64,000 nucleotides of DNA from Orychophragmus violaceus (lineage: Eukaryota; Streptophyta; Magnoliopsida; Brassicales; Brassicaceae): NCBI GenBank assembly GCA_030180135.1, contig CM058235.1, positions 95,519,506 through 95,583,505 of the forward strand, given 5' to 3'. Below the pieces are notes generated by a model, which did no database searches, was not told the origin of the DNA, and was given only the letters and a program-made list of their open reading frames with translations. The translations under genes and the position numbers were made by a program. This document shows, piece by piece, positions 33,096 through 46,100 of this stretch (positions within the stretch are counted from its first letter, which is position 1; the number at the start of each line of letters is the position of its first letter).

Positions 33096-36000
33096 ATGGG
33101 TTTTGGTCGTGATAGTTTCAAAAAAACTCGATCCAATTCTTCCCGGGTCATGGAAACTTGCATTTTGGCCTTAGAATCCTTCCCTTCATTTCGTTTCCAT
33201 CCCGTCAGTCATTCTGTCCGCAAGAATACTAGTCCTTTGTTGTTTTGGCCGAGGGATTCCACACCTTACGTCATTTAGGGTGGTTTTTGGCCTAAGGATC
33301 CTTCCCGGCGGTTCATCCGGTCATGATAATCCATCCTCTCAGTCAGTATGGCCGAGATATTCCTTCCTATCAGTCCATTAGGGGGGTTTTGGCGTTAGGA
33401 TCCTTCCCCCGGTGGATAGGATCAATTTATCCTATCCCGTCATTGTTTTTTCCACCAATTTCTTCACCAGACCTCTTTGTTATCCATTTGAGAGGTTTGG
33501 GTCTTGATAGTTTCAAAAAAACTCGAGTCAATTTTTTCGGGTCATGGTACCTTGGTTCTCGGTAGGCTATAACCTTCCCACGGTGTATAGACGGGTTTTT
33601 CGGGTCATTTGTTTTCCACCAATTTCTTCACCAGACCTCTTTTATATCCCATTTTAAGGGTTCTGGTCATGATAGTTTCAAAAAAAACTCGATCCAATTC
33701 TTCCTGGGTCATGGAAACTTGCATTTTGGCCTTAGAATCCTTCTCGGCGGTGCATCTGGTCAGGATAATCCATCACGTCAGTCAGTATGGCCGAGATAGT
33801 CCTTCCCGTCATTTCGTTTCCATCCCATCAGTCATTCTGTCGGCGAGAATGCTAGTCTTTTTTTATTTTAGCCGAGGGATTCCACACCTTACGTCATTAG
33901 GGTGGGTTTTGGTCTTAGGATCCTTCCCGTCGGTGCATCTGGTCAGGATAATCCATCACGTCAGTCAGTATGGCCGAGATAGTCCTTCCCGTCATTTCGT
34001 TTCCATCCCATCAGTCATTCTGTCCGCGAGAATGCTAGTCTTTTTTTATTTTGGCCGAGGGATTCCACACCTTAAGTCATTAGGGTGGTTTTTGGTCTTC
34101 GGATCCTTCCTGTCGGTGCATCCGGTCAGGATAATCCATCCCCTCAGTCAGTATGGCCGAGATAGTCCTTCCCGTCAGTTCGTTTCCATCCTGTTAGTCA
34201 GTATGGCCGAGATAGTCCTTCACGTCAGTTCGTTTCCATCCCGTCAGTCATTCTGGCCGCGAGAATGCTAGTCCTTTGTTGTTTTGGCCGAGGGATTCCA
34301 CACCTTACGTCATTAGGGTGGTTTTTGGTCTTCGGATCCTTCCCGTCGGTTCATCCGGTCAGGATAATCCATCCCGTCAGTCAGTATGGCCGAGATATTC
34401 CTTCATGTCAGTCTATTAGGGGGGTTTTGGCCTTAGGATCCTTCCCCCGGTGGATAGGATCAGTTTATCCTATCCCGTCATTGTTTTTTCCACCAATTTC
34501 TTCACCAGACCTCTTTGTTATCCATTTAAGAGGTTTGGGTCTTGATAGTTTCAAAAAAACTCGTGTCAATTTTTTCGGGTCATGGAACCTTGGTTCTCGG
34601 TAGGCTATAACCTTCCCACGGTGCATAGACGGGTTTTTCGGGTCATTTGTTTTCCGCCAATTTCTTCACCAGACCTGTTTTATATCCCATTTTAAGGGTT
34701 TTGGTCATGATAGTTTCAAAAAAACTCGAGTCAATTTTTTCGGGTCATGGAACCTTGGTTCTCGGTAGGCTATAACCTTCCCACGGTGTATAGACGGGTT
34801 TTTCGGGTCATTTGTTTTCCACCAATTTCTTCACCAGACCTCTTTTATATCCCATTTTAAGGGTTTTGGTCATGATAGTTTCAAAAAAACTCGATCCAAT
34901 TCTTCCTGGGTCATGGAAACTTGCATTTTGGTCTTAGGATCCTTCCCGGCGGTGCATCCGGTCAGGATAATCCATCCCGTCAGTCATTATGGCCGAGACA
35001 GTTTTTCCCGTCAGTTCGTTTCCATCCAGTCAGTGGTTCTGGCTGCGAGAACGCTAGTCCTTGGTAGTTTTGCCCCAGGGATTCCACACCTTACGTCCAT
35101 TTGGGTGGTTTTTGGTCTTCGGATCCTTCCCGTCGGTTCATCCGGTCAGGATAATCCATCCCATCAGTCAGTATGGCCGAGATAGTCCTTCCCGTCAGTT
35201 CGTTTCCATCCCGTTAGTCAGTATGGCCGAGATAGTCCTTCACGTCAGTTCGTTTCCATCCCGTTAGTCAATATGGCCGAGATAGTCCTTCACGTCAGTT
35301 CGTTTCCATCCCGTCAGTCATTCTGGCCGCGAGAATGCTAGTCCTTTGTTGTTTTGGCCGAGGGATTCCACACCTTACGTCATTTAGGGTGGTTTTTTGG
35401 CCTTAGGATCCTTCCCGGCTGTTCATCCGGTCATGATAATCCAGCCCGTCAGTCAGTATGGCCGAGATATTCCTTCCCGTCAGTCCATTAGGGGTTTTTG
35501 GCCTTAGGATCCTTCTCCCGGTGCATAGGATCAGTTTATCCTATCCCGTCATTGCTTTTTCCACCAATTTCTGCACCAGACCTCTTTGTTATCCATTTGA
35601 TAGGTTTGGGTCTGATAGTTTCAAAAAAACTCGAGTCAATTTTTTTCGGGTCATGGAACCTTGGTTCTCGGTAGGCTATAACCTTCCCACGGTGTATAGA
35701 CGGGTTTTTCGGGTCATTTGTTTTCCACCAATTTCTTCACCATACCTCTTTTATACCCCATTTTAAGGGTTTTGGTCATGATAGTTTCAAAAAAAACTCG
35801 ATCCAATTCTTCCTGGGTCATGGAAACTTGCATTTTGGCCTTAGAATCCATCTCGGCGGTGCAACTGGTCAGGATAATCCATCACATCAGTCAGTATGGC
35901 CGAGATAGTCCTTCCCGCCATTTCGTTTCCATCCCATCAGTCATTCTGTCCGCGAGAATGCTAGTCTTTTTTTATTTTGGCCGAGGGATTCCACACCTTA

Positions 36001-36631
36001 CGTCATTAGGGTGGGTTTTGGACTTAGGATCATTCCCGGCGGTGCATCCTGTCAGGATAATCCATCCCGTCAGTCATTATGGCCGAGACAGTTTTTCCCG
36101 TCAGCTCGTTTCCATCCAGTTAGTGGTTCTGGCTTCGAGAACGCTAGTCCTTGGTAGTTTTGTCCCAGGGATTCCACACCTTACGTCATTAGGGTGGGTT
36201 TTGGCCTTAGAATCCTTCTCGGCGGTGCAACTGGTCAGGATAATCCATCCCGTCAATCAGTATGGCCGAGATAGTCCTTCCCGTCATTTCGTTTCCATCC
36301 CGTCAGTCAGTATGGCCGAGATAGTCCTTCCCGTCAGTTCGTTTCCATCACGTCAGTCAGTATGGCTGAGATAGTCCTTCCCGTCATTTCGTGTCCATCC
36401 CGTCAGTCATTCTGTCCGCGAGAATGCTAGTCTTTTTTTATTTTGGCCGAGGGATTCCACACCTTACGTCATTAGGGTGGTTTTGGCCTTAGGATCCTTC
36501 CCGGCGGTTCATCCGGTCATGACAATCCAGCCCGTCAGTCAGTATGGCCGAGATAGTCCTTCACGTCAGTTCGTTTCCATCCCGTCAATCATTCTGTCCG
36601 CGAGAATGCTAGTCCTTTGTTTTTTTGGCCG
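33091..36631 (+). repeat. Complex satellite block 6, plus polarity (segmental copy of 15932-19471)
   Basis: Continues block 5 across the copia insertion. Module order and landmarks follow 15932-19471 at a near-constant offset of 17,160 bp (16551/33711, 17105/34265, 17753/34913, 18298/35458), including the same terminal inversion joint. Differences are sparse. The long open frame 33609-34271 is a repeat artefact. Confidence 0.9.
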
Positions 36632-38037
36632 CCGGATGCACCGCCGGGAAGGATCCTAAGTCCAAAAACCACCCAAAATGACGTAAGGTGTGGAATCCCT
36701 CGGGCAAAACAAAAAAGACTAGCATTCTCGCGGCCAGAATGACTGACGGGATGGAAACGAACTGACGTGAAGGACTATCTCGGCCATACTGACTAACGGG
36801 ATGGAAACGAACTGACGGGAAGGACTATCTCGGCCATACTGACTGATGGGATGGATTATCATGACCGGATGAACCGCCGGGAAGGATCCGAAGACCAAAA
36901 ACCACCCTAATGACGTAAGGTGTGGAATCCCTCGCCCAAAATAAAAAAAGACTAGCATTCTCGCGGACAGAATGACTGATGGGATGGAAACGAAATGACG
37001 GGAAGGACTATCTCGGCCATACTGACTGACGGGCTGGATTATCATGACCGGATGAACCGCCGGGAAGGATCCTAAGGCCAAAAAACCACCCTAAATGACG
37101 TAAGGTGTGGAATCCCTCGGCCAAAACAACAAAGGACTAGCATTCTCGCGGCCAGAATGACTGACGGGATGGAAACGAAATGACGGGAAGGACTATCTCG
37201 GCCATACTGACTGACGTGATGGATTATCCTGACCAGATGCACCGACGGGAAGGATCCTAAGACCAAAACCCACCCTAATGACGTAAGGTGTGGAATCCCT
37301 CGGCCAAAATAAAAAAAGACTAGCATTCTCGCGGACAGAATGACTGATGGGATGGAAACGAAATGACGGGAAGGACTATCTCGGCCATACTGACTGACGT
37401 GATGGATTATCCTGACCAGATGCACCGCCGAGAAGGATTCTAAGGCCAAAATGCAAGTTTCCATGACCCAAGAAGAATTGGATCGAGTTTTTTTGAAACT
37501 ATCATGACCAAAACCCTTAAAATGGGATATAAAAGAGGTCTGGTGAAGAAATTGGTGGAAAACAAATGACCCGAAAAACCCGTCTATACACCGTGGGAAG
37601 GTTATAGCCTACCGAGAACCAAGGTTCCATGACCCGAAAAAACTGACTCGAGTTTTTTTGAAACTATCAAGACCCAAACCTCTCAAATGGATAACAAAGA
37701 GGTCTGGTGAAGAAATTGGTGGAGAAAACAATGACGGGATATGGTAAACTGATCCTATCCACCGGGAGAAGGATCCTAATGCCAAAACCCCCTAATGGAC
37801 TGACGGGAAGGAATATCTCAGCCATATTGACTGACGGGATGGATTATCATGACCGGATGAACCGCCGGGAAGGATCCTAAGGCCAAAAAACCACCCTAAA
37901 TGACGTAAGGTGTGGAATCCCTCGGCCAAAAAAACAAAGGACTAGCATTCTCGCGGACAGAATGACTGACGGGATGGAAACGAACTGACGGCAAAAACTG
38001 TCTCGGCCATAATGACTGACGGGATGGATTATCCTGA
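36632..38037 (-). repeat. 1,406-bp tandem unit, copy 1
   Basis: Landmarks recur at 1,406 bases (36719/38125, 37072/38478, 37877/39283). The unit begins exactly at the inversion joint with ccggatgcaccgccggg. Differences from copy 2 are few (for example cgcggccag against cgctgccag, and acccaaaatg against accaaaaatg). Confidence 0.85.
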
Positions 38038-39443
38038 CCGGATGCACCGCCGGGAAGGATCCTAAGTCCAAAAACCACCAAAAATGACGTAAGGTGTGGA
38101 ATCCCTCGGGCAAAACAAAAAAGACTAGCATTCTCGCTGCCAGAATGACTGACGGGATGGAAACGAACTGACGTGAAGGACTATCTCGGCCATACTGACT
38201 AACGGGATGGAAACGAACTGACGGGAAGGACTATCTCGGCCATACTGACTGATGGGATGGATTATCATGACCGGATGAACCGCCGGGAAGGATCCGAAGA
38301 CCAAAAACCACCCTAATGACGTAAGGTGTGGAATCCCTCGCCCAAAATAAAAAAAGACTAGCATTCTCGCGGACAGAATGACTGATGGGATGGAAACGAA
38401 ATGACGGGAAGGACTATCTCGGCCATACTGACTGACGGGCTGGATTATCATGACCGGATGAACCGCCGGGAAGGATCCTAAGGCCAAAAAACCACCCTAA
38501 ATGACGTAAGGTGTGGAATCCCTCGGCCAAAACAACCAAGGACTAGCATTCTCGCGGCCAGAATGACTGACGGGATGGAAACGAAATGACGGGAAGGACT
38601 ATCTCGGCCATACTGACTGACGTGATGGATTATCCTGACCAGATGCACCGACGGGAAGGATCCTAAGACCAAAACCCACCCTAATGACGTAAGGTGTGGA
38701 ATCCCTCGGCCAAAATAAAAAAAGACTAGCATTCTCGCGGACAGAATGACTGATGGGATGGAAACGAAATGACGGGAAGGACTATCTCGGCCATACTGAC
38801 TGACGTGATGGATTATCCTGACCAGATGCACCGCCGAGAAGGATTCTAAGGCCAAAATGCAAGTTTCCATGACCCAGGAAGAATTGGATCGAGTTTTTTT
38901 GAAACTATCATGACCAAAACCCTTAAAATGGGATATAAAAGAGGTCTGGTGAAGAAATTGGTGGAAAACAAATGACCCGAAAAACCCGTCTATACACCGT
39001 GGGAAGGTTATAGCCTACCGAGAACCAAGGTTCCATGACCCGAAAAAACTGACTCGAGTTTTTTTGAAACTATCAAGACCCAAACCTCTCAAATGGATAA
39101 CAAAGAGGTCTGGTGAAGAAATTGGTGGAGAAAACAATGACGGGATATGGTAAACTGATCCTATCCACCGGGAGAAGGATCCTAATGCCAAAACCCCCTA
39201 ATGGACTGACGGGAAGGAATATCTCAGCCATATTGACTGACGGGATGGATTATCATGACCGGATGAACCGCCGGGAAGGATCCTAAGGCCAAAAAACCAC
39301 CCTAAATGACGTAAGGTGTGGAATCCCTCGGCCAAAAAAACAAAGGACTAGCATTCTCGCGGACAGAATGACTGACGGGATGGAAACGAACTGACGGCAA
39401 AAACTGTCTCGGCCATAATGACTGACGGGATGGATTATCCTGA
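38038..39443 (-). repeat. 1,406-bp tandem unit, copy 2
   Basis: Near-identical direct copy of 36632-38037. A partial third copy runs from 39444 to about 39650 before diverging. Confidence 0.85.
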
Positions 39444-40573
39444 CCGGATGCACCGCCGGGAAGGATCCTAAGTCCAAAAACCACCAAAAATGACGTAAGG
39501 TGTGGAATCCCTCGGGCAAAACAAAAAAGACTAGCATTCTCGCGGCCAGAATGACTGACGGGATGGAAACGAACTGACGTGAAGGACTATCTCGGCCATA
39601 CTGACTAACGGGATGGAAACGAACTGACGGGAAGGACTATCTCGGCCATACTGACAGACAGGATGGATTATCCTGACCGGATGAACCGACGGGAAGGATC
39701 CGAAGACCAAAAACCACCCTAATGACGTAAGGTGTGGAATCCCTCGGGCAAAACAAAAAAGACTAGCATTCTCGCGGACAGAATGACTGATGGGATGGAA
39801 ACGAACTGACGGGAAGGACTATCTCGGCCATACTGACTGACGGGATGGATTATCCTGACCGGATGAACCGACGGGAAGGATCCTAAGGCCAAAAACCACC
39901 CTAAATGACGTAAGGTGTGGAATCCCTCGGCCAAAACAACAAAGGACTAGCATTCTCGCGGCCAGAATGACTGACGGGATGGAAACGAACTGACGTGAAG
40001 GACTATCTCGGCCATACTGACTAACGGGATGGAAACGAACTGACGGGAAGGACTATCTCGGCCATACTGACTGACGGGATGGATTATCCTGACCGGATGA
40101 ACCGGCGGGAAGGATCTGAAGACCAAAAACCACCCTAATGACGTAAGGTGTGGAATCCCTCGGCCAAAATAAAAAAAGACTAGCATTCTCGCGGACAGAA
40201 TGACTGATGGGATGGAAACGCAATGACGGGAAGGACTATCTCGGCCATACTGACTGACGTGATGAATTATCCTGACCATATGCACCGCCGGGAAGGATAC
40301 TAAGGCCAAAATGCAAGTATCCATGACCCGGGAAGAATTGGATCGAGTTTTTTTTTAAACTATCACGACCAAAACCCTTAAAATGGGATATAAAAGAGGT
40401 CTGGTGAAGAAATTGGTGGAAAACAAATGACCCGAAAAACCCATCTATACACCGTGGGAAGGTTATAGCCTACCGAGAACCAAGGTTCCATGACCCGAAA
40501 AAAATTGACTCGAGTTTTTTTGAAACTATCAAGACCCAAACCTCTCAAATGGATAACAAAGAGGTCTGGTGGT

Positions 40574-43104
40574 TTTAATCATGATAGTTTCAAAAAAACT
40601 CGATCCAATTCTTCCTGGGTCATGGAAACTTGCATTTTGGCCTTAGAATCCTTCTCGGCGGTGCATCTGGTCAGGATAATCCATCACGTCAGTCAGTATG
40701 GCCGAGATATTCCTTCCCGTCAGTCCATTAGGGGTTTTTGGCCTTAGGATCCTTCTCCCGGTGGATAGGATCAGTTTATCCTATCCCGTCATTGTTTTTT
40801 CCACCAATTTCTTCACCAGACCTCTTTGTTATCCATTTGAGAGGTTTGGGTCTTGATAGTTTCAAAAAAACTCGAGTTAATTTTTTCGGGTCATGGAACC
40901 TTGGTTCTCGATAGGCTATAACCTTAGTCAGTATGGCTGAGATATTCCTTCCCGTCAGTCCATTAGGGGGTTTTGGCCTTAGGATCCTTCCCCTGGTGGA
41001 TAGGATCAGTTTATCTTATCCCATCATTGTTTTCTCCACCAATTTCTTCACCACACCTCTTTGTTATCCATTTGAGAGGTTTGGGTCTTGATAGTTTCAA
41101 AAAAACTCGAGTCAATTTTTTTCGGGTCATGGAACCTTGGTTCTCGATAGGCTATAACCTTCCCACGGTGTATAGACGGGTTTTTCGGGTCATTTGTTTT
41201 CCACCAAATTCTTCACCAGACCTCTTTTATATCCCATTTTAAGGGTTTTGGTCGTGATAGTTTAAAAAAACTCGATCCAATTCTTCCCGGGTCATGGAAC
41301 CTTGGTTCTCGGTAGGCTATAACCTTCCCACGGTGTATAGACGGGTTTTTTGGGTCATTTGTTTTCCACCAATTTCTTCACCAGACCTCTTTTACATCCC
41401 ATTTTAAGGGTTTTGGTCATGATAGTTTCAAAAAAACTCGATCCAATTCTTCCTGGGTCATGGTCAGGATAATCTATCACGTCAGTCAGTATGGCCGAGA
41501 TAGTCCTTCCCGTCATTTCGTTTCCATCCCATCTGTCATTCTGTCCGCGAGAATGCTAGTCTTTTTTTATTTTGCCCCAGGGATTCCACACCTTACGTCC
41601 ATTTGGGTGGTTTTTGGTCTTAGGATCCTTCCCGTCGGTGCATCCGGTCAGGATAATCCATCCCGTCAGTCAGTATGGCCGAGATAGTCCTTCCCGTCAT
41701 TTTGTTTCCATCCCGTCAGTCAGTATGGCCGAGATAGTCCTTCCCGTCAGTTCGTTTCCATCCCGTCAGTCATTCTGGCCGCGAGCATGCTAGTCCTTTG
41801 TTCTTTTGGCTGAGAGATTCCACACCTTACGTCATTTAGGGTGGATTTTGGCCTTAGGATCCTTCCCGGCGGTTCATCCGGTCATGATAATCCAGCCCGT
41901 CAGTCAGTATGGCCGAGATATTCCTTCCCGTCAGTCCATTAGGGGGTTTAGGCCTTAGGATCCTTCCCCCGGTGGATAGGATCAGTTTATCATATCCCGT
42001 CATTGTTTTTTCCACCAATTTCTTCACCAAACCTCTTTGTTATCCATTTGAGAGGTTTGGGTCTTGATATTTTCAAAAAAACTCGAGTCAATTTTTTCGG
42101 GTCATGGAACCTTGGTTCTCGATAGGCTATAACCTTCCCACGGTGTATAGACGGGTTTTTCGGGTCATTTGTTTTCCACTAATTTCTTCACCAGACCTCT
42201 TTTATATCCCATTTTAAGGGTTTTGGTCGTGATAGTTTCAAAAAATCTCGATCCAATTCTTCATGGGTCTTGGGAACTTGCATTTTGGCCTTAGAATCCT
42301 TCCCGGCGGTGCATCTGGTCAGGATAATCCATCACGTCAGTCAGTATGGCCGAGATAGTCCTTCCCGTCATTGCGTTTCCATCCCGTCAGTCATTTTGGC
42401 CGCGAGAATGCTAGTCCTTTGTTGTTTTGGCCGAGGGATTCCACACCTTACGTCATTTAGGGGGGTTTTTTGGCCTTAGGATCCTTCTCCCGGTGGATAG
42501 AATCAGTTTATCCTATCCCGTCATTGTTTTTTCCACCAATTTCTTCACCAGACCTCTTTGTTATCCATTTGACAGGTTTGGGTCTTGATAGTTTCAAAAA
42601 AACTCGAGACAATTTTTTTCGGGTCATGGAACCTTGGTTCTCGGTAGGCTATAACCTTCCCACGATGCATAGACGGGATTTTCGGGTCATTTGTTTTCCA
42701 CCAATTTCTTCACCAGACCTCTTTTATATCCCATTTTAAGGGTTTTGGTCATGATATTTTCAAAAAAACTCGATCCAATTCTTCCTGGGTCATGGAAACT
42801 TGCATTTTGGCCTTAGAATCCTTCTCGGCGGTGCAACTGATCAGGATAATCCATCACGTCAGTCAGTATGGCCGAGATAGTCCTTCCCGTCATTTCGTTT
42901 CCATCCCATCAGTCATTCTGTCCGCGAGAATGCTAGTCTTTTTTTATTTTGGCCGAGGGATTCCACACCTTACGTCATTAGGGTGGTTTTGGCATTAGGA
43001 TCCTTCCCAGCGGTTCATCCGGTCATGATAATCCAGCCCGTCAGTCAGTATGGCCGAGATATTCCTTCCCGTCAGTCCATTAGGAGGTTTTGGCCTTAGG
43101 ATCC
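40574..43104 (+). repeat. Complex satellite block 8, plus polarity
   Basis: Plus-polarity modules with several internal deletions: module B1 cut into A-type sequence at 40925 (ataacctt|agtcagtatgg) and B2 cut into A at 41462 (gggtcatgg|tcaggataa). It ends at 43104 with cttaggatcc joined to minus-strand gacaggaagg. Confidence 0.88.
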
Positions 43105-46100
43105 GACAGGAAGGAATGTCTCGGCCGTACTGACTGAGAGGATGGATTATCATGACCGGATGAACCGCCGGGAAGGATCCTTAGGCCAAAAACCACCCTA
43201 AATGACGTAAGGTGTTGAATCCCTCAGCCAAAACAACAAAGGACTAGCATGCTCGCGGCCAGAATGACTGACGGGATGGAAACGAACTGACGGGAAGGAC
43301 TATCTCGGCCATACTGACTGACGGGATGGAAACAAAATGACGGGAAGGACTATCTCGGCCATACTGACTGACGGGATGGATTATCCTGACCTGGATGCAC
43401 CGACGGGAAGGATCCTAAGACCAAAAACCACCCAAATGGACGTAAGGTGTGGAATCCCTGGGGCAAAACTACAAAGGACTAGCGTTCTCGCAGACAGAAC
43501 CACTGACTGGATGGAAACGAACTGACGTGAAGGACTATCTCGGCCGTACTGACTGACGGGCTGGATTATCATGACCGGATGAACCGCCGGGAAGGATCCT
43601 GAGTCCAAAAACCACCCAAAATGTCATAAGTTGTGGAATCCCTCGGGCAAAACAAAAAAGACTAGCATTCTCGCGGACATAATGACTGACGGGATGGAAA
43701 CGAAATGACAGGAAGGACTATCTCGGCCATACTGACTGACGTGATGGACTATCCTGACCAGATGCACCGCCGGGAAGGCTTCTAAGGCCAAAATGCAAGT
43801 TTCCATGACCCGGGAAGAATTGGATCGAGTTTTTTTGAAATTATCACGACCAAAACCCTTAAAATGGGATATAAAAGAGGTCTGATGAAGAAATTGGTGG
43901 AAAACAAATGACCCGAAAAACCCGTCTATACACCGTGGGAAGGTTATAGCCTATCGAGAACCAAGGTTCCATGACCCGAAAAAATTGACTCGAGTTTTTT
44001 TGAAACTATCAAGACCCAAACCTCTCAAATGGATAACAAAGAGGTCTGGTGAATAAATTGGTGGAAAAAACAATGACGGGATATGATAAACTGATCCTAT
44101 CCACCGGGAGAAGGATCCTAAGGCCATACTGACTGACGGGCTGGATTATCATGACCGGATGAACCGCCGGGAAGGATCCTAAGGCAAAAAACCACCCTAA
44201 ATGACGTAAGGTGTGGAATCCCTCGGCCAAAACAACAAAGGACTAGCATTCTCGCGGCCAGAATAACTGACGGGATGGAAAAGAACTGACGTGAAGGACT
44301 ATCTCGGCCATACTGACTAACAGGATGGAAACGAACTGACGGGAAGGACTATCTCGGCCATACTGACTGACGGGATGGATTATCCTGACCGGATGAACCG
44401 ACGGGGAGGATCCGAAGACCAAAAACCACCCTAATGACGTAAGGTGTGGAATCCCTCGGCCAAAATAAAAAAAGACTAGCATTCTCGCGGACAGAATGAC
44501 TGATGGGATGGAAACGAAATGACGGGAAGGACTATCTCGGCCATACTGACTGACGTGATGGATTATCCTGACCAGATGCACCGCCGAGAAGGATTCTAAG
44601 GCCAAAATGCAAGTTTCCATGACCCAGGAAGAATTGGATCGAGCTTTTTTGAAACTATCATGACCAAAACCCTTAAAATGGGATATAAAAGAGGTCTGGT
44701 GAAGAAATTGGTGGAAAACAAATGACCCGAAAAACCCGTCTATACACCGTGGGAAGGTTATAGCCTACCGAGAACCAAGGTTCCATGACCCGAAAAAAAT
44801 TGACCCGAGTTTTTTTGAAACTATCAAGACCCAAACCTCTCAAATGGATAACAAAGAGGTCTGGTGAAGAAATTGGTGGAAAAAACAATGACGGGATATG
44901 ATAAACTGATCCTATCCACCGGGGGAAGGATCCTAAGGCCAAAACCCCCCTAATGGACTGACGGGAACAAAATATCTCGGCCATACTGACTGACAGGTTG
45001 GATTATCATGACCGGATGAACCGCCGGGAAGGATCCTAAGGCCAAAAACCACCCTAAATGACGTAAGGTGTGGAATTCCTCAGCCAAAACAACAAAGGAC
45101 TAGCATGCTCGCGACCAGAATGACTGACGGGATGGAAACGAACTGACGGGAAGGACTATCTCGGCCATAATGACTGACGTGATGGATTATCCTGACCAGA
45201 TGCACCGCCGAGAAGGATTCTAAGGCCAAAATGCAAGTTTCCATGACCCGAAAAAATTGACTCGAGTTTTTTTGAAACTATCATGACCAAAACCCTTAAA
45301 ATGGGATATAAAAGAGGTCTGGTGAAGAAATTGGTGGAAAACAAATGACCCGAAAAACCCGTCTATACACCGTGGGAAGGTTATAGCCTACCGAGAACCA
45401 AGGTTCCATGACCCGAAAAAAATTGACTCGAGTTTTTTTGAAACTATCAGACCCAAACCTCTCAAATGGATAACAAAGAGGTCTGGTGCAGAAATTGGTG
45501 GAAAAAACAATGACGGGATAGGATAAACTGATCCTATCTACCGGGGGAAGGATCCTAAGGCCAAAAACCACCCAAATGGACGTAAGGTGTGGAATCCCTG
45601 GGGCAAAACTACCAAGGACTAGCGTTCTCGCAGCCAGAACCACTGACTGGATGGAAACGAACTGACGGGAAAAACTGTCTCGGCCATAATGACTGATGGG
45701 ATGGAAACGAAATGACAGGAAGGAATATCTTGGCCATACTGACTGACGGGATGGATTATCATGACCGGATGAACCGCCGGGAAGAATCCCAAGGCCAAAA
45801 ACCACCCTAAATGACGTAAGGTGTGGAATCCCTCGGCCAAAATAACAAAGGACTAGCATTCTTGCGGACATAATGACTGACGGGATGGAAACGAAATGAC
45901 GGGAAGGATTCTAAGGCCAAAATGCAAGTTTCCATGACCCGGGAAGAATTGGATCGAGTTTTTTTGAAACTATCACGACCAAAACCCTTAAAATGGGATA
46001 TAAAAGAGGTCTGGTGAAGAAATTGGTGGAAAACAAATGACCCGAACAACCCGTCTATACACCGTGGGAAGGTTATAGCCTACCGAGAACCAAGGTTCCA

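Larger units (their letters stand above)
36632..40573 (-). repeat. Complex satellite block 7, minus polarity
   Basis: Begins at an inversion joint identical to that at 19472 and contains the 1,406-bp tandem duplication. It ends at about 40573, where minus-strand aaagaggtctggtg joins plus-strand gttttaatcatgatag. Confidence 0.9.
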
